From a virus: DNA of 29,324 nt. The translations under genes were made by a program, and so were the position numbers. Positions 20,902-28,877 of this stretch are shown here, one piece after another. The stretch lies in IMG/VR virus record IMGVR_UViG_3300021961_006674, positions 1 to 29,324 of that record; one strand, given 5' to 3'. The notes under the pieces are model-generated. The model worked only from the letters and a program-made list of their open reading frames with translations, made no database searches and was not told the DNA's origin. Numbering within the stretch: the stretch's first letter is position 1; the number at the start of each line of letters is the position of its first letter.

Positions 20902-22001
20902 GATATTACTTTCATAGAACTATTAAATTTGTTCATAGCAGATTCAATAACTACATGCATGTCCATATACTTATACTCAGCTAGTCTACCTCCAAATATA
21001 TACTTTGTCAATTCTTTGGTTCTTTCAATATATCTTTTGTATATTTTTTGATTGCGACTACTGTTAATTGGATAGTATGGTGTTGTCCCTTCAGTATATT
21101 CACTTGGATATTCGTATGTAATAACTGTCTTTTCAGTCTTCGTTTTCTCAAAATGCTTATGTTCTATGATTCTTGTATATGGAACATAAGCATCACAATA
21201 ATTTATAACAGCATTTCCTTGATGATTTTCTTCCTCAAGAATATTATCTTTAAACTTCAAAGATCTGTATTCAAGTTTTCCATATTCATAGTCAAAGAAT
21301 TCATCAATACAACCAGTATAGACAATTTTATCTGCTATTGAATCAAAGTATTCTTTATTTTCAAAGTAATCTGTGGATAGTTTTACATCAATTCCATCAA
21401 GAATCTTTTCAAACATTTGAGTATATCCACCAATTGGAATACCTTGATATATGTCATTAAAGTAGTTGTTGTCAAAAGTAAATCTTAATGGAAGTCTTTT
21501 AATAATAAAAGTTGGAAGATCCTTTGCATTCTTTCCCCACTGCTTCTCAGTATATTCTTTAATCAGTTTATAGTAAATATCCTTTCCAACCAAAGATAAC
21601 GCTTGCTCTTCTAAGTTTGTCGGTTTACCCTTGAAACTCTGCAATTCAATAATTGTTTTTGCATTCTCAGGAGATCTAGTTCCCCAGATCTCATAGAATG
21701 TATTCATGTTAAATGGCAAAGAATATAGATTTCCCTTTGAAACTGCTTTTGGTGAATTAATGTAGTTATTAAATTCAGCGAATCTGTTCACAAAATTCCA
21801 AACAACTTTGTTACTTGTATGGAAGATATGAGCACCATATCTATGAACATTAATTCCTTCAATATTCTTTGTATAACAATTACCTGCGATGTGATCCCTC
21901 TTATCAATAATAAGACAAGACTTACCAGCATCTGTGGCAAGTCTTGCAAAAGTGGATCCAAAAAGACCGCAACCAACAATCAGATAATCATAGTTTTTCA
22001 T
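20898..22001 (-). CDS. glf: UDP-galactopyranose mutase
   Basis: Flavoenzyme that converts UDP-galactopyranose to UDP-galactofuranose, the donor for galactofuranosyl residues. The FAD-binding start is YDYLIVGCGLFGSTFARLA (4-22), with DKRDHIAGNCYT (34-45) and the family-typical HRYGAHIFHTSN (53-64). YTEKQWGKNAKDLP and GRLAEYKYMDMHVVI near the C-terminus complete the picture. Length 367 is normal. Overlaps the upstream gene by 14 nt. It implies that at least one transferase in the cluster adds galactofuranose. Confidence 0.96.
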   Translation of the reverse strand: MKNYDYLIVGCGLFGSTFARLATDAGKSCLIIDKRDHIAGNCYTKNIEGINVHRYGAHIFHTSNKVVWNFVNRFAEFNNYINSPKAVSKGNLYSLPFNMNTFYEIWGTRSPENAKTIIELQSFKGKPTNLEEQALSLVGKDIYYKLIKEYTEKQWGKNAKDLPTFIIKRLPLRFTFDNNYFNDIYQGIPIGGYTQMFEKILDGIDVKLSTDYFENKEYFDSIADKIVYTGCIDEFFDYEYGKLEYRSLKFKDNILEEENHQGNAVINYCDAYVPYTRIIEHKHFEKTKTEKTVITYEYPSEYTEGTTPYYPINSSRNQKIYKRYIERTKELTKYIFGGRLAEYKYMDMHVVIESAMNKFNSSMKVIS

Positions 22002-22920
22002 ACTTACTTAAAATATCCGTATTGTTCAGATATTGTCTCTGTGGCCAATAAGCATAGTGAACTGTACGAGTGTCACCAACAATAGCATTCTTCAAATCAT
22101 ATTTGAGAGGATAGAAAAGTGATAACCAAGGTTCATCATCAACGGACCTTACATTACCATCAAATTTTGCAAAATCTTCACCAGACCACATTACAAAATT
22201 AATAGAGACTGGTTCATAATCAAGAACAATATTCGGAATGTCTAAATCGGATAGTTTATCTTCAACAATATAATCATACGTATTGTTCAGAATTTCATAA
22301 GCAAAGTTAGGATCAGACCAATATAGAGGACTCATAATCCTATTCTCTGGAATATAATCTCTTGGTTTTGGTTCGTCAAGATTGTCACTCATGGTTCCAG
22401 AGCAAGCCTTCATCAAATCTCTTGCTTTTTCAAAGTCGGGATACCATGTCTTATCACATACAACACACTCTGGAACATCAATCGCATCATACTTTCTAAG
22501 GAAATGAGTACACCAATAGTTGTTAATAATTGTTGGGTATACTAAGAAAGTTTCTGGATTGTCAATTTTGTATTGTGCAAGTTTTTCAAATGTACCGTCT
22601 TCAATAAAGATAATATCATCATCAACTTTATAATATAAGGTATCTGGTTCTACACAATAATTGTAAAATCTTTTTACATTATGAGCTCTACCCATTTGTT
22701 TTGGATCTAGTTCATCACACCCGTACTTCAAAGTAACAAAGTCAGAATTCTTCTCTGCGTATTCGTTAATGTAATTAAGGTCTTCTTCTACAACAGTATT
22801 AACCCAAAGATGGTGCTCATCAATAACATGTCTGTGCTTAAGAATTTCCTTAAACAAACATTTCATAGACTCCTTTCTTCCGACAGGAGAACAAGCAATA
22901 ATTTTCTTTCCTTTATACAT
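21988..22920 (-). CDS. Probable GT-A glycosyltransferase, 310 aa
   Basis: Begins YKGKKIIACSPVGRKESMK, typical of sugar-nucleotide GT-A domains, and has the acidic metal motif YYKVDDDIIFI (96-106). The chain continues with aromatic-rich segments (PLYWSDPNFAYEIL) and SINFVMWSGEDF. No named GT family is certain. It shares one base with the stop of the upstream gene (TAATG) and overlaps glf by 14 nt, so the two are coupled; a galactofuranosyltransferase is a reasonable but untested guess. Confidence 0.7.
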   Translation of the reverse strand: MYKGKKIIACSPVGRKESMKCLFKEILKHRHVIDEHHLWVNTVVEEDLNYINEYAEKNSDFVTLKYGCDELDPKQMGRAHNVKRFYNYCVEPDTLYYKVDDDIIFIEDGTFEKLAQYKIDNPETFLVYPTIINNYWCTHFLRKYDAIDVPECVVCDKTWYPDFEKARDLMKACSGTMSDNLDEPKPRDYIPENRIMSPLYWSDPNFAYEILNNTYDYIVEDKLSDLDIPNIVLDYEPVSINFVMWSGEDFAKFDGNVRSVDDEPWLSLFYPLKYDLKNAIVGDTRTVHYAYWPQRQYLNNTDILSKYEKL

Positions 22921-23378
22921 TAGTTAATTTCTCCAACATAGTCTGAACAAATTCCATAACAGTTTAGTTTTGACAAATCCTTTAATTGATCTTTTGGTGT
23001 ATGATTCTCTGGCATAACGATAACAGATCTTTTAGTATATTCTTGTCCAGGATAAGTCCAGATATATTTTTTACTTGTTAAAGTAAAATAATCTTCTTGA
23101 TGCCAAAAGCAGTTAAAATCTATTGGACTAGAAGAGAATTCTTCAAAAGATTTTAAGTTCTTGCAATGTATCCAAAGAAAGTCTCTTCGGTGAACAATCC
23201 AGAGCATTTCAATTTGATACTGTGGTTCGTCGTGTCCAAGGTAGAGTTTATTGTCTATAACTCTAACATCAATCTCAGCATCATATCCCAGTTTTAATGC
23301 TTCGTCAATATATTCTGGATTATTTTCTTTAATAGGATTGGGTCCAGAAATGTTTCCTCTATGAGCGATCAGTTTCAT
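22920..23378 (-). CDS. Short GDPD-like phosphodiesterase, 152 aa
   Basis: The N-terminal half carries the glycerophosphodiester phosphodiesterase signature: LIAHRGN (3-9), KENNPEYIDEAL (17-28), YDAEIDVRV (32-40) and YLGHDEP (46-52), which hold the catalytic His pair and metal ligands. At 152 residues it is much shorter than the usual 240 or more, and the C-terminal part of the TIM barrel seems reduced. Small GDPD-like proteins do occur beside sugar-nucleotide enzymes. It may act on a phospho-sugar or a phosphodiester in the glycan instead of a lipid head group. Confidence 0.78.
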   Translation of the reverse strand: MKLIAHRGNISGPNPIKENNPEYIDEALKLGYDAEIDVRVIDNKLYLGHDEPQYQIEMLWIVHRRDFLWIHCKNLKSFEEFSSSPIDFNCFWHQEDYFTLTSKKYIWTYPGQEYTKRSVIVMPENHTPKDQLKDLSKLNCYGICSDYVGEIN

Positions 23379-24745
23379 CCTTTGTAATGCTCCAAGAAAT
23401 AGTTCAAGTCTTCAGGAGTCCCGATACCCCACATCCTTTCAATTTCTTTAATACGGATTTTTTTACCATCCCCAATTGCTTCGTTGAATACTGGACAAAC
23501 ATAAAATTCGTTATTTGTACGAATGTTCTTTTCAATCATCTGCTCAGCATACTTAACGTAGTCTGATCCTTTCTTCCAGAAATAAATTCCAACAGTTGCA
23601 TTATCACTAATTGGTTTCTTCTCAGCAACTTCAGAAACAAATCCATCATCACCAACTTTAGCGTAAGACCATTTGGGATGAGTTGCTTTGAAGCTAACAA
23701 TACCACCATCAATACCATCAGCGTTAAATGCATACAAACATTCGTTGCTATTCCATTCAACAAACTGATCTGAGTTTGCCATCACTAAGGGAGCATCATT
23801 ATTGATAAACTCTTTTGCAAGTAAAGTTGTACAAGCAGCACCTTCAGTCAATCCATCAACTTGAACAATATTACAATTTGGTGCAATCAGATTCAAGAGA
23901 TATTGTAGATTATACTTTTCATAATGTTCTCTTTGAACGATGAAAGTATAGTTTGCTTGAATGTTCAAGTTCTCTACAACAACCTGAATCATCGGTTTAC
24001 CATCAACTTCAATTAATGGTTTTGGAAATGTGTATCCAGCATTTGCAAAACGAGTACCAGCACCCGCCATCGGAATAAGAACATTCATTTTATCAGACTT
24101 CCAAGGAATATTTGTAACTCTTTTGGTTGAGAAGATTTTGAAAACCTTATTGATTTTATCCTGATTCAGGTCATCTCTATTTTCAATAGGAATCAAATGT
24201 GCTCCACTATCAAGAGCACCCTGTCTACCGATATGACTATCTTCAAAGATTACAGTATTTTTGGGAAGTGCATTACATGCAGTCATACACTTCCAATACA
24301 TTTCTGGAAATGGTTTATTTTTTACTACATCCTCATTACTCACATAGTAGTCAACAAACTCTAATACTCCCAGTTTCAATAGAACCAGTTTAACAGTATT
24401 ACGAATACTATTACTAGCAACAGCAACTTGGTAGTCTTTATGCTTGAGTTGTTGAAAATAATGCATCAACTCATAATCATGCTCCAAGTGAGAAAAGATT
24501 TCCAGAGTTGCTTTTTGCTTGTCTTCCCAAACTTGCTGATGTTTGTCAACGGGAAGATCTTTAGTTTCAGTCAACATGGACAACTTTCTGGAAGTCGGAA
24601 GTCCATCATACAAACTCAGATGTTCATCTCTTGTGATGATATACTTTGGATCTACTTTCTCAAGAGCACGATTAAGTGCTTCATAGTGCATGTCCCGACT
24701 ATCAATCAGGACTCCATCTAAATCAAAAATTATTAAATTATTCAT
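23375..24745 (-). CDS. HAD phosphatase fused to sugar nucleotidyltransferase, 456 aa
   Basis: Two enzymes in one chain. Residues 1-205: HAD-superfamily hydrolase of the beta-phosphoglucomutase type, with FDLDGVLIDS (7-16, nucleophile D8 and D10), VAVASNS (107-113), KNKPFPEMY (142-150) and FEDSHIG (167-173). Residues 220-456: nucleotidyltransferase, LIPMAGAGTRFANAGYTF and PKPLIEVDGKPMI (223-253), with NSDQFVEW as the later metal motif. The pair would dephosphorylate or isomerise a sugar phosphate and then activate it with an NTP. An internal ATG at residue 220 could allow separate synthesis of the second domain. Product sugar unknown. Confidence 0.92.
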   Translation of the reverse strand: MNNLIIFDLDGVLIDSRDMHYEALNRALEKVDPKYIITRDEHLSLYDGLPTSRKLSMLTETKDLPVDKHQQVWEDKQKATLEIFSHLEHDYELMHYFQQLKHKDYQVAVASNSIRNTVKLVLLKLGVLEFVDYYVSNEDVVKNKPFPEMYWKCMTACNALPKNTVIFEDSHIGRQGALDSGAHLIPIENRDDLNQDKINKVFKIFSTKRVTNIPWKSDKMNVLIPMAGAGTRFANAGYTFPKPLIEVDGKPMIQVVVENLNIQANYTFIVQREHYEKYNLQYLLNLIAPNCNIVQVDGLTEGAACTTLLAKEFINNDAPLVMANSDQFVEWNSNECLYAFNADGIDGGIVSFKATHPKWSYAKVGDDGFVSEVAEKKPISDNATVGIYFWKKGSDYVKYAEQMIEKNIRTNNEFYVCPVFNEAIGDGKKIRIKEIERMWGIGTPEDLNYFLEHYKG

Positions 24746-25437
24746 GGTTTAACTACATATGCGGAGGGAGCAATAAAGTTTAGTGATTGAATCTTAATAT
24801 CCTTATCTTGGAAAAATCTATCTACACCAATTGATTCTGACCAGTTATGATATGCATACTCATCAAATACAACAATACCACCACTACTTACTCTATCCCA
24901 AAGTGAAGTCAGAACATCGTAAGTTGGTTGCTCAAGATCTAAGTCAAGATAAAGTAAAGATATTTTTGCACCAGGACGTTCCTCAACAAAGTCTAAGACA
25001 GTCTTTGAAATGTCCCCAGCAATTAATTCAAACTCATGATCTTGAAATCCGTTTTCAAGAATTTTATTCTCAAGAAAAGTTTTGTATGAAGTTTCATGTT
25101 TGAAGTTTCTACCTTCAAACAAAAGAGTCATCGTCTTCTTATCTTGAGGAGACAAAGATTCTGTCAGATCTTTAGAGTTAAAGAAGTCAAATCCAATAAT
25201 CTTTTTATAAGAATTCGGACAGAAATACCTCTTCAGTTTGAGAAAAGTAAAAATACCAGTACCTTTAAAGACACCACACTCAACAACATCACCTGGGATG
25301 TTTTTAACTTTGTCAAAAAGAATTGTTCTTGCTAGAAGTTTACCAAAAACTTTTAGATCTGAACTAATGATAAAGTCATTAAAAGCGTCATAAAGTTTCT
25401 GATCAATAGAAACGAGTTCTAAATCTTTAATGTTCAT
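24742..25437 (-). CDS. TylF/macrocin-O-methyltransferase family protein
   Basis: SAM-dependent methyltransferase. GDVVECGVFKGTGIF (49-63) is the SAM-binding loop, LLYLDLDLEQPTYD (161-174) the metal and sugar-binding segment, and GGIVVFDEYAYHNW (186-199) is characteristic of the TylF group, which O-methylates sugars. Length 231 is usual. Overlaps neighbours by 4 nt on both sides. It probably methylates a sugar in the glycan; methyl caps can end chains or mask them. Confidence 0.9.
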   Translation of the reverse strand: MNIKDLELVSIDQKLYDAFNDFIISSDLKVFGKLLARTILFDKVKNIPGDVVECGVFKGTGIFTFLKLKRYFCPNSYKKIIGFDFFNSKDLTESLSPQDKKTMTLLFEGRNFKHETSYKTFLENKILENGFQDHEFELIAGDISKTVLDFVEERPGAKISLLYLDLDLEQPTYDVLTSLWDRVSSGGIVVFDEYAYHNWSESIGVDRFFQDKDIKIQSLNFIAPSAYVVKP

Positions 25438-26171
25438 TTGTCAATATTTGTGTAGTATCCTTCGTAACCAGCAGTTCGTATAACTGAATGTATTGTGTTT
25501 ATCATGTTAACTTGTATTGAGTTTGACTTTACATGCCAACCCAAGAGAAGTTCAGGACCCATCGGTACTCCCTGATTAAAATAATATGCAGGGATGTAAA
25601 GAAAACAATCGCTATAGTAGTCAATAGTTTCTTCCTTAGATATTGCGATGTGATCAATAATTGCCATCTGGTGATCCAAATGATCACCAATATTTTCAAA
25701 CCAAGAAATGTTTAGTTTATTCAAATCCACTTCATTATACATGAAGTCATCGTAAAAGTAAAGATCTGGACGTATAATTACAACCGCATCATAAGAAACA
25801 TTTTCCGACTGAGAGTATTCCTTTCTCAAAGAATTAACTTTATTCAAGGAATAGAGCATACTCAAGACATTATAAGGTCGTCCTTGCAAATATCCATCAC
25901 TAAGAAACTTTTCTTTGTCAAAGTTTTGATCAACACAAAGGTTGCTGACAGTCATAGAGTTATATGGATTTTTCTCCATCATCTTGATGTCTTCAACAAG
26001 AAGTCTTTTTGGTTTCACTACTTCTTTCATGAAATCAATTTCTTCATCATAGATGTTCCAAGTATGACAAAAAAAGTCAACATCATGATCTTTAAAAAGA
26101 TGTTGCTTTTGATTCTCAAATGATTTTGAAATGGTCCTTAGATGACCACGATAACAAACTGCTAGTTTCAT
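25434..26171 (-). CDS. Probable glycosyltransferase, paralog of 20131-20901
   Basis: MKLAVCYRGHLRTISKSFEN, DHDVDFFCHTWN and VNSLRKEYSQSENVSYDAVV, then IIRPDLYFYDD, align in order with the gene at 20131-20901. The IRPDLYFYDD segment may hold the metal-binding Asp residues. Length 245 is close to the paralog's 256. Lies between the GT6 and methyltransferase genes with 4-nt overlaps. Family name not recognised. Confidence 0.72.
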   Translation of the reverse strand: MKLAVCYRGHLRTISKSFENQKQHLFKDHDVDFFCHTWNIYDEEIDFMKEVVKPKRLLVEDIKMMEKNPYNSMTVSNLCVDQNFDKEKFLSDGYLQGRPYNVLSMLYSLNKVNSLRKEYSQSENVSYDAVVIIRPDLYFYDDFMYNEVDLNKLNISWFENIGDHLDHQMAIIDHIAISKEETIDYYSDCFLYIPAYYFNQGVPMGPELLLGWHVKSNSIQVNMINTIHSVIRTAGYEGYYTNIDK

Positions 26172-26884
26172 TGTTGATACTTGGAATTATCTTTTGCTAA
26201 ATGAATAATCTTAGGATCAAAATTACAGTACTCAGAAAAAACTTCTGGGTATGCAAAAGAAGGTCCAAGAATATGAACATCTTCACGTCTCTCAGAGAAG
26301 AATTTGTTCATCTGACTTTCATCATGCCATACTGCAATCACATCTCTTGAGAGATCATCTTGAGTTCTCCTATCAAGTTCTCTCATCATATCAATCACAT
26401 CAGGAACTCTTCCTCCCCAAAGACATCCCTGAAAATAGACTGATGTATCGTCACTATCAGCGATACATGCTAATGATTGTTTATTCGTTTCAAATGCACC
26501 AGGAAGTCTATTATGAGGATTCATTCCCATAAAGTGACATGGATGATGAACTCCAATATATTTCTTATCGGTGAATAATTCTTCTTCAGTCACTTCTGCA
26601 ACTGGAAGCATATCTGCATCAAGAAACAAAACCCAATCAGACTTTGAAAGAAAATCACTTGCTTTTAGAATAGTTCCAAATCGCAGAAGAGTAATATAAG
26701 GCCAAGACATATGTTCCTGATAGTAAGGAATCATATTTTCTGGTGGATCACTTAATTCACCATCAGTAAAAACATAATATTGCTTACTAATGTTTGGGAC
26801 TAGATACTTCTCACAAGATTCATACCATCTCGGTAGAAAGTTAAGATACTTTCCAGTACCAATAAAAACAACAGATAGGTTCAT
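26168..26884 (-). CDS. GT6-family glycosyltransferase (ABO-transferase type)
   Basis: GT6 includes the human A/B blood-group enzymes and alpha-1,3-galactosyltransferase; bacterial and cyanophage members are known. Seen here: VVFIGTGKYLNFLPRWYES (5-23), YYVFTDG (36-42), FLDADM (87-92, DxD-type metal motif), FQGCLWGGRV (151-160) and the nucleophile motif AVWHDESQMN (184-193) with E189. The human counterpart is WHDESHLN. At 238 residues it lacks the animal stem and membrane anchor, as expected. The start is ATG 26884, overlapping the fucosyltransferase stop (ATGA). Likely adds alpha-1,3-linked Gal or GalNAc. Confidence 0.9.
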   Translation of the reverse strand: MNLSVVFIGTGKYLNFLPRWYESCEKYLVPNISKQYYVFTDGELSDPPENMIPYYQEHMSWPYITLLRFGTILKASDFLSKSDWVLFLDADMLPVAEVTEEELFTDKKYIGVHHPCHFMGMNPHNRLPGAFETNKQSLACIADSDDTSVYFQGCLWGGRVPDVIDMMRELDRRTQDDLSRDVIAVWHDESQMNKFFSERREDVHILGPSFAYPEVFSEYCNFDPKIIHLAKDNSKYQQ

Positions 26885-27687
26885 ATTAACTGCCAAGAAT
26901 CAGGATATAAGTCTTTGGTGTCAAGATGTGCATTATTTGGACCAAACCATTTTGTAGGAGCGATTACTTGCTTACTATTTGCTAACCAAGCACCCCACCA
27001 AGAAAAAGTGGAGTTAGCGATAATGTGTCTGGTACATAAAGTCATCAAACACAAATCAACATAACTACTATTTCCTTGTGCTACAAGAAAACGATCACTC
27101 TCAAATAGTTCTTGTTCTTCACACCATTTAGGATCATCTGAGAAAATAATCACAGGAAGATCGGAATTAATCCGATTTAGTGCCTCTTTATAATAATCAA
27201 GATCAAGATTATGATGGTTACCAGAGTTCTTTAAAAAGTCCCCTCTACGAATATGAAGAGATACTGGTTCTTCAAGTTCCGAAACCATCTCCTTACAAGG
27301 AATTAGAATATCATCCTTAAAGGTAAAATCTTCACGAATTTCATCTTCAATATTTTTGAAGTATTTTTCTGATTGAAAATATCCAACAAGATTTACCCAA
27401 TCAGGACAGTTGTTGAATAAGTCTTCATCAAAGTGAAATCCAGATTCTTGAACTGATGGTCTTGAATCATCAATCTTCTGTAAGTTAAGCATACTTACAT
27501 TTTTTAGATTAAACGGATCAAAGAGTTCAATTCTCAACCTGTTACCTAGATTATCAACAACTACTTCATCATGATTTGGAATACAGAAATTGTAATTATT
27601 ATTCTTTGCGATTCCTTTTAAAGATGCAACTTGGAACATTTGATTTCCAAGTTGACCCATTTTACCAAGAAAATTAAATCCAATCAT
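26881..27687 (-). CDS. GT11 alpha-1,2-fucosyltransferase-like enzyme
   Basis: GT11 enzymes transfer L-fucose from GDP-L-fucose in alpha-1,2 linkage. MGQLGNQMFQVASLKG (10-25), SLHIRRGDFL (143-152, GDP-binding) and IIANSTFSWWGAWLA near 218-235 are the three family hallmarks. Length 268 is typical. No GDP-fucose synthase is seen in the window, but the gene just upstream makes GDP-L-galactose-type products, so the real donor may be GDP-L-galactose. Confidence 0.93.
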   Translation of the reverse strand: MIGFNFLGKMGQLGNQMFQVASLKGIAKNNNYNFCIPNHDEVVVDNLGNRLRIELFDPFNLKNVSMLNLQKIDDSRPSVQESGFHFDEDLFNNCPDWVNLVGYFQSEKYFKNIEDEIREDFTFKDDILIPCKEMVSELEEPVSLHIRRGDFLKNSGNHHNLDLDYYKEALNRINSDLPVIIFSDDPKWCEEQELFESDRFLVAQGNSSYVDLCLMTLCTRHIIANSTFSWWGAWLANSKQVIAPTKWFGPNNAHLDTKDLYPDSWQLI

Positions 27688-28754
27688 ACAGGGTGATACA
27701 TTACATGAACAGGTTTATTGATTTGCAGATTAATCCAATTATACGTTTTGCGAATACCCTCTTCAAGAGTCATGGAATAGTCCCAACCAAGTTCTTTACG
27801 AATCAAATCATTATTAGAATTACGACCACGAACACCAAGAGGTCCATCAATATGATTTCTGGTTACAGTTTTACCAGCCACCTTAGCAGCAGTATCAACT
27901 AGTTGATTGATAGTGACCATTTCTTCAGAACCAATATTTACAGGTCCCATGAAGTCAGAGTCCATGAGTCTGCGTGTTGCTTCCAAACATTCATCAATAT
28001 AAAGGAATGAACGAGTTTGTTCACCATCACCCCATACTTCAATCTCACCACCCTCCGCAGGGAGTTCTGCTACCTTGCGACAGATTGCTGCTGGTGCCTT
28101 CTCTCTACCTCCTTCCCAGGTTCCCTCTGGACCGAAAATATTGTGGTAACGAGCAATCCTAACTGGAATACCAAAATTGCGGTTATAAGCAAGGTACAGT
28201 CTTTCGGAGAAGAGTTTTTCCCATCCGTATTCTGAGTCTGGGTCTGCGGGATATGCATCAGATTCTTTAAGTCCAGGATTGTTAGTTTCCATTTGTGCAT
28301 ACTCTGGATACATACATGCGGATCCAGAATAGAAAATCTTAGTTTTATTTTCTCCCTTGGTTTCGTTCCACTTTCTCTGTTCTTCAAGAACATTCAAATT
28401 AATGGTGACGGAGTTGTGCATAATATCAGCATCGTTTTCGCCAGTAAAAACGAATCCTGCTCCGCCCATATCAGCAGCAAACTGATAGATCTCATCAAAA
28501 GGTTCAAGAAACTTGTCTACGATTTGTGCGTAGAAATTTTTATAAGGACCAGCATACTTAATACAACGACGCACAAAATCTACATCACGCAAATCACCTG
28601 TAACAAATTCATGCGCTTCAGTTTCACCAAACTCTGGATATTTTAAATCAACTCCACGAACCCAATATCCTTCTTCGCGGAGTCGTTTGACCATATGACT
28701 TCCAATAAAGCCACCAGCACCAAGTACAAGTGCTGTTTTTTTATAATCGCTCAT
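27684..28754 (-). CDS. GDP-mannose 3,5-epimerase-like SDR enzyme
   Basis: NAD-dependent extended SDR converting GDP-D-mannose to GDP-L-galactose (and GDP-L-gulose). NAD loop LGAGGFIGS (11-19); active site YSGSACMYPEYAQ with C147, SEYGWEKL with Y176 and K180, and WEGGREKAPAAICRK with K219. C147 and K219 fit the two acid/base residues of plant GME, and the whole 140-320 region resembles it. GDGEQTRSFLYIDECLE and GVRGRNSNNDLI follow. Length 356 is near the plant enzyme. First gene of the 15-gene operon, behind promoter 28781-28809. Confidence 0.92.
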   Translation of the reverse strand: MSDYKKTALVLGAGGFIGSHMVKRLREEGYWVRGVDLKYPEFGETEAHEFVTGDLRDVDFVRRCIKYAGPYKNFYAQIVDKFLEPFDEIYQFAADMGGAGFVFTGENDADIMHNSVTINLNVLEEQRKWNETKGENKTKIFYSGSACMYPEYAQMETNNPGLKESDAYPADPDSEYGWEKLFSERLYLAYNRNFGIPVRIARYHNIFGPEGTWEGGREKAPAAICRKVAELPAEGGEIEVWGDGEQTRSFLYIDECLEATRRLMDSDFMGPVNIGSEEMVTINQLVDTAAKVAGKTVTRNHIDGPLGVRGRNSNNDLIRKELGWDYSMTLEEGIRKTYNWINLQINKPVHVMYHPV

Positions 28755-28780
28755 AAAAATGTGAAATTCATATACTATGT

Positions 28781-28809
28781 ATTATACAAAAAAAGGATGG
28801 TTTATGCAA
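28781..28809 (-). promoter_or_regulatory. Sigma70-like promoter of the glycan operon
   Basis: TTGCAT (28804-28809), 17-nt spacer, TATAAT (28781-28786), 27 nt before the epimerase ATG. The -35 box lies in the loop of the terminator hairpin 28793-28817. It is the only promoter clearly seen for the 13-kb operon. Confidence 0.65.
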
Positions 28810-28817
28810 CCATCCTT
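28793..28817 (-). terminator. Rho-independent terminator after 28930-29154
   Basis: Ten-bp perfect stem AAGGATGGTT/AACCATCCTT, 5-nt loop, followed on the minus strand by a run of T. Confidence 0.92.
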
Positions 28818-28842
28818 GATTCCGTTTAGGTATGCAGGCTCG

Positions 28843-28872
28843 CCACTTGCTTTTTGACTAGAAGCAAGAAAC
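28843..28872 (-). repeat. Repeated hairpin element, copy A
   Basis: On the plus strand CCACTTGCTT...AAGCAAGAAAC; a 7-bp stem CTTGCTT/AAGCAAG with a 9-nt loop. The flanks and stem are the same as in copy B, only the loop differs. Confidence 0.75.
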
Positions 28873-28877
28873 TAGGC

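Noticed and set aside
23536-23763. Minus-strand frame of 75 codons
   Set aside because: Lies fully inside the nucleotidyltransferase domain in another frame; Leu/Met-rich shadow without a start signal.
28017-28393. Frames on both strands inside the epimerase gene (28017-28235, 28070-28393)
   Set aside because: Shadows of the GDP-mannose 3,5-epimerase frame, which matches its family throughout.
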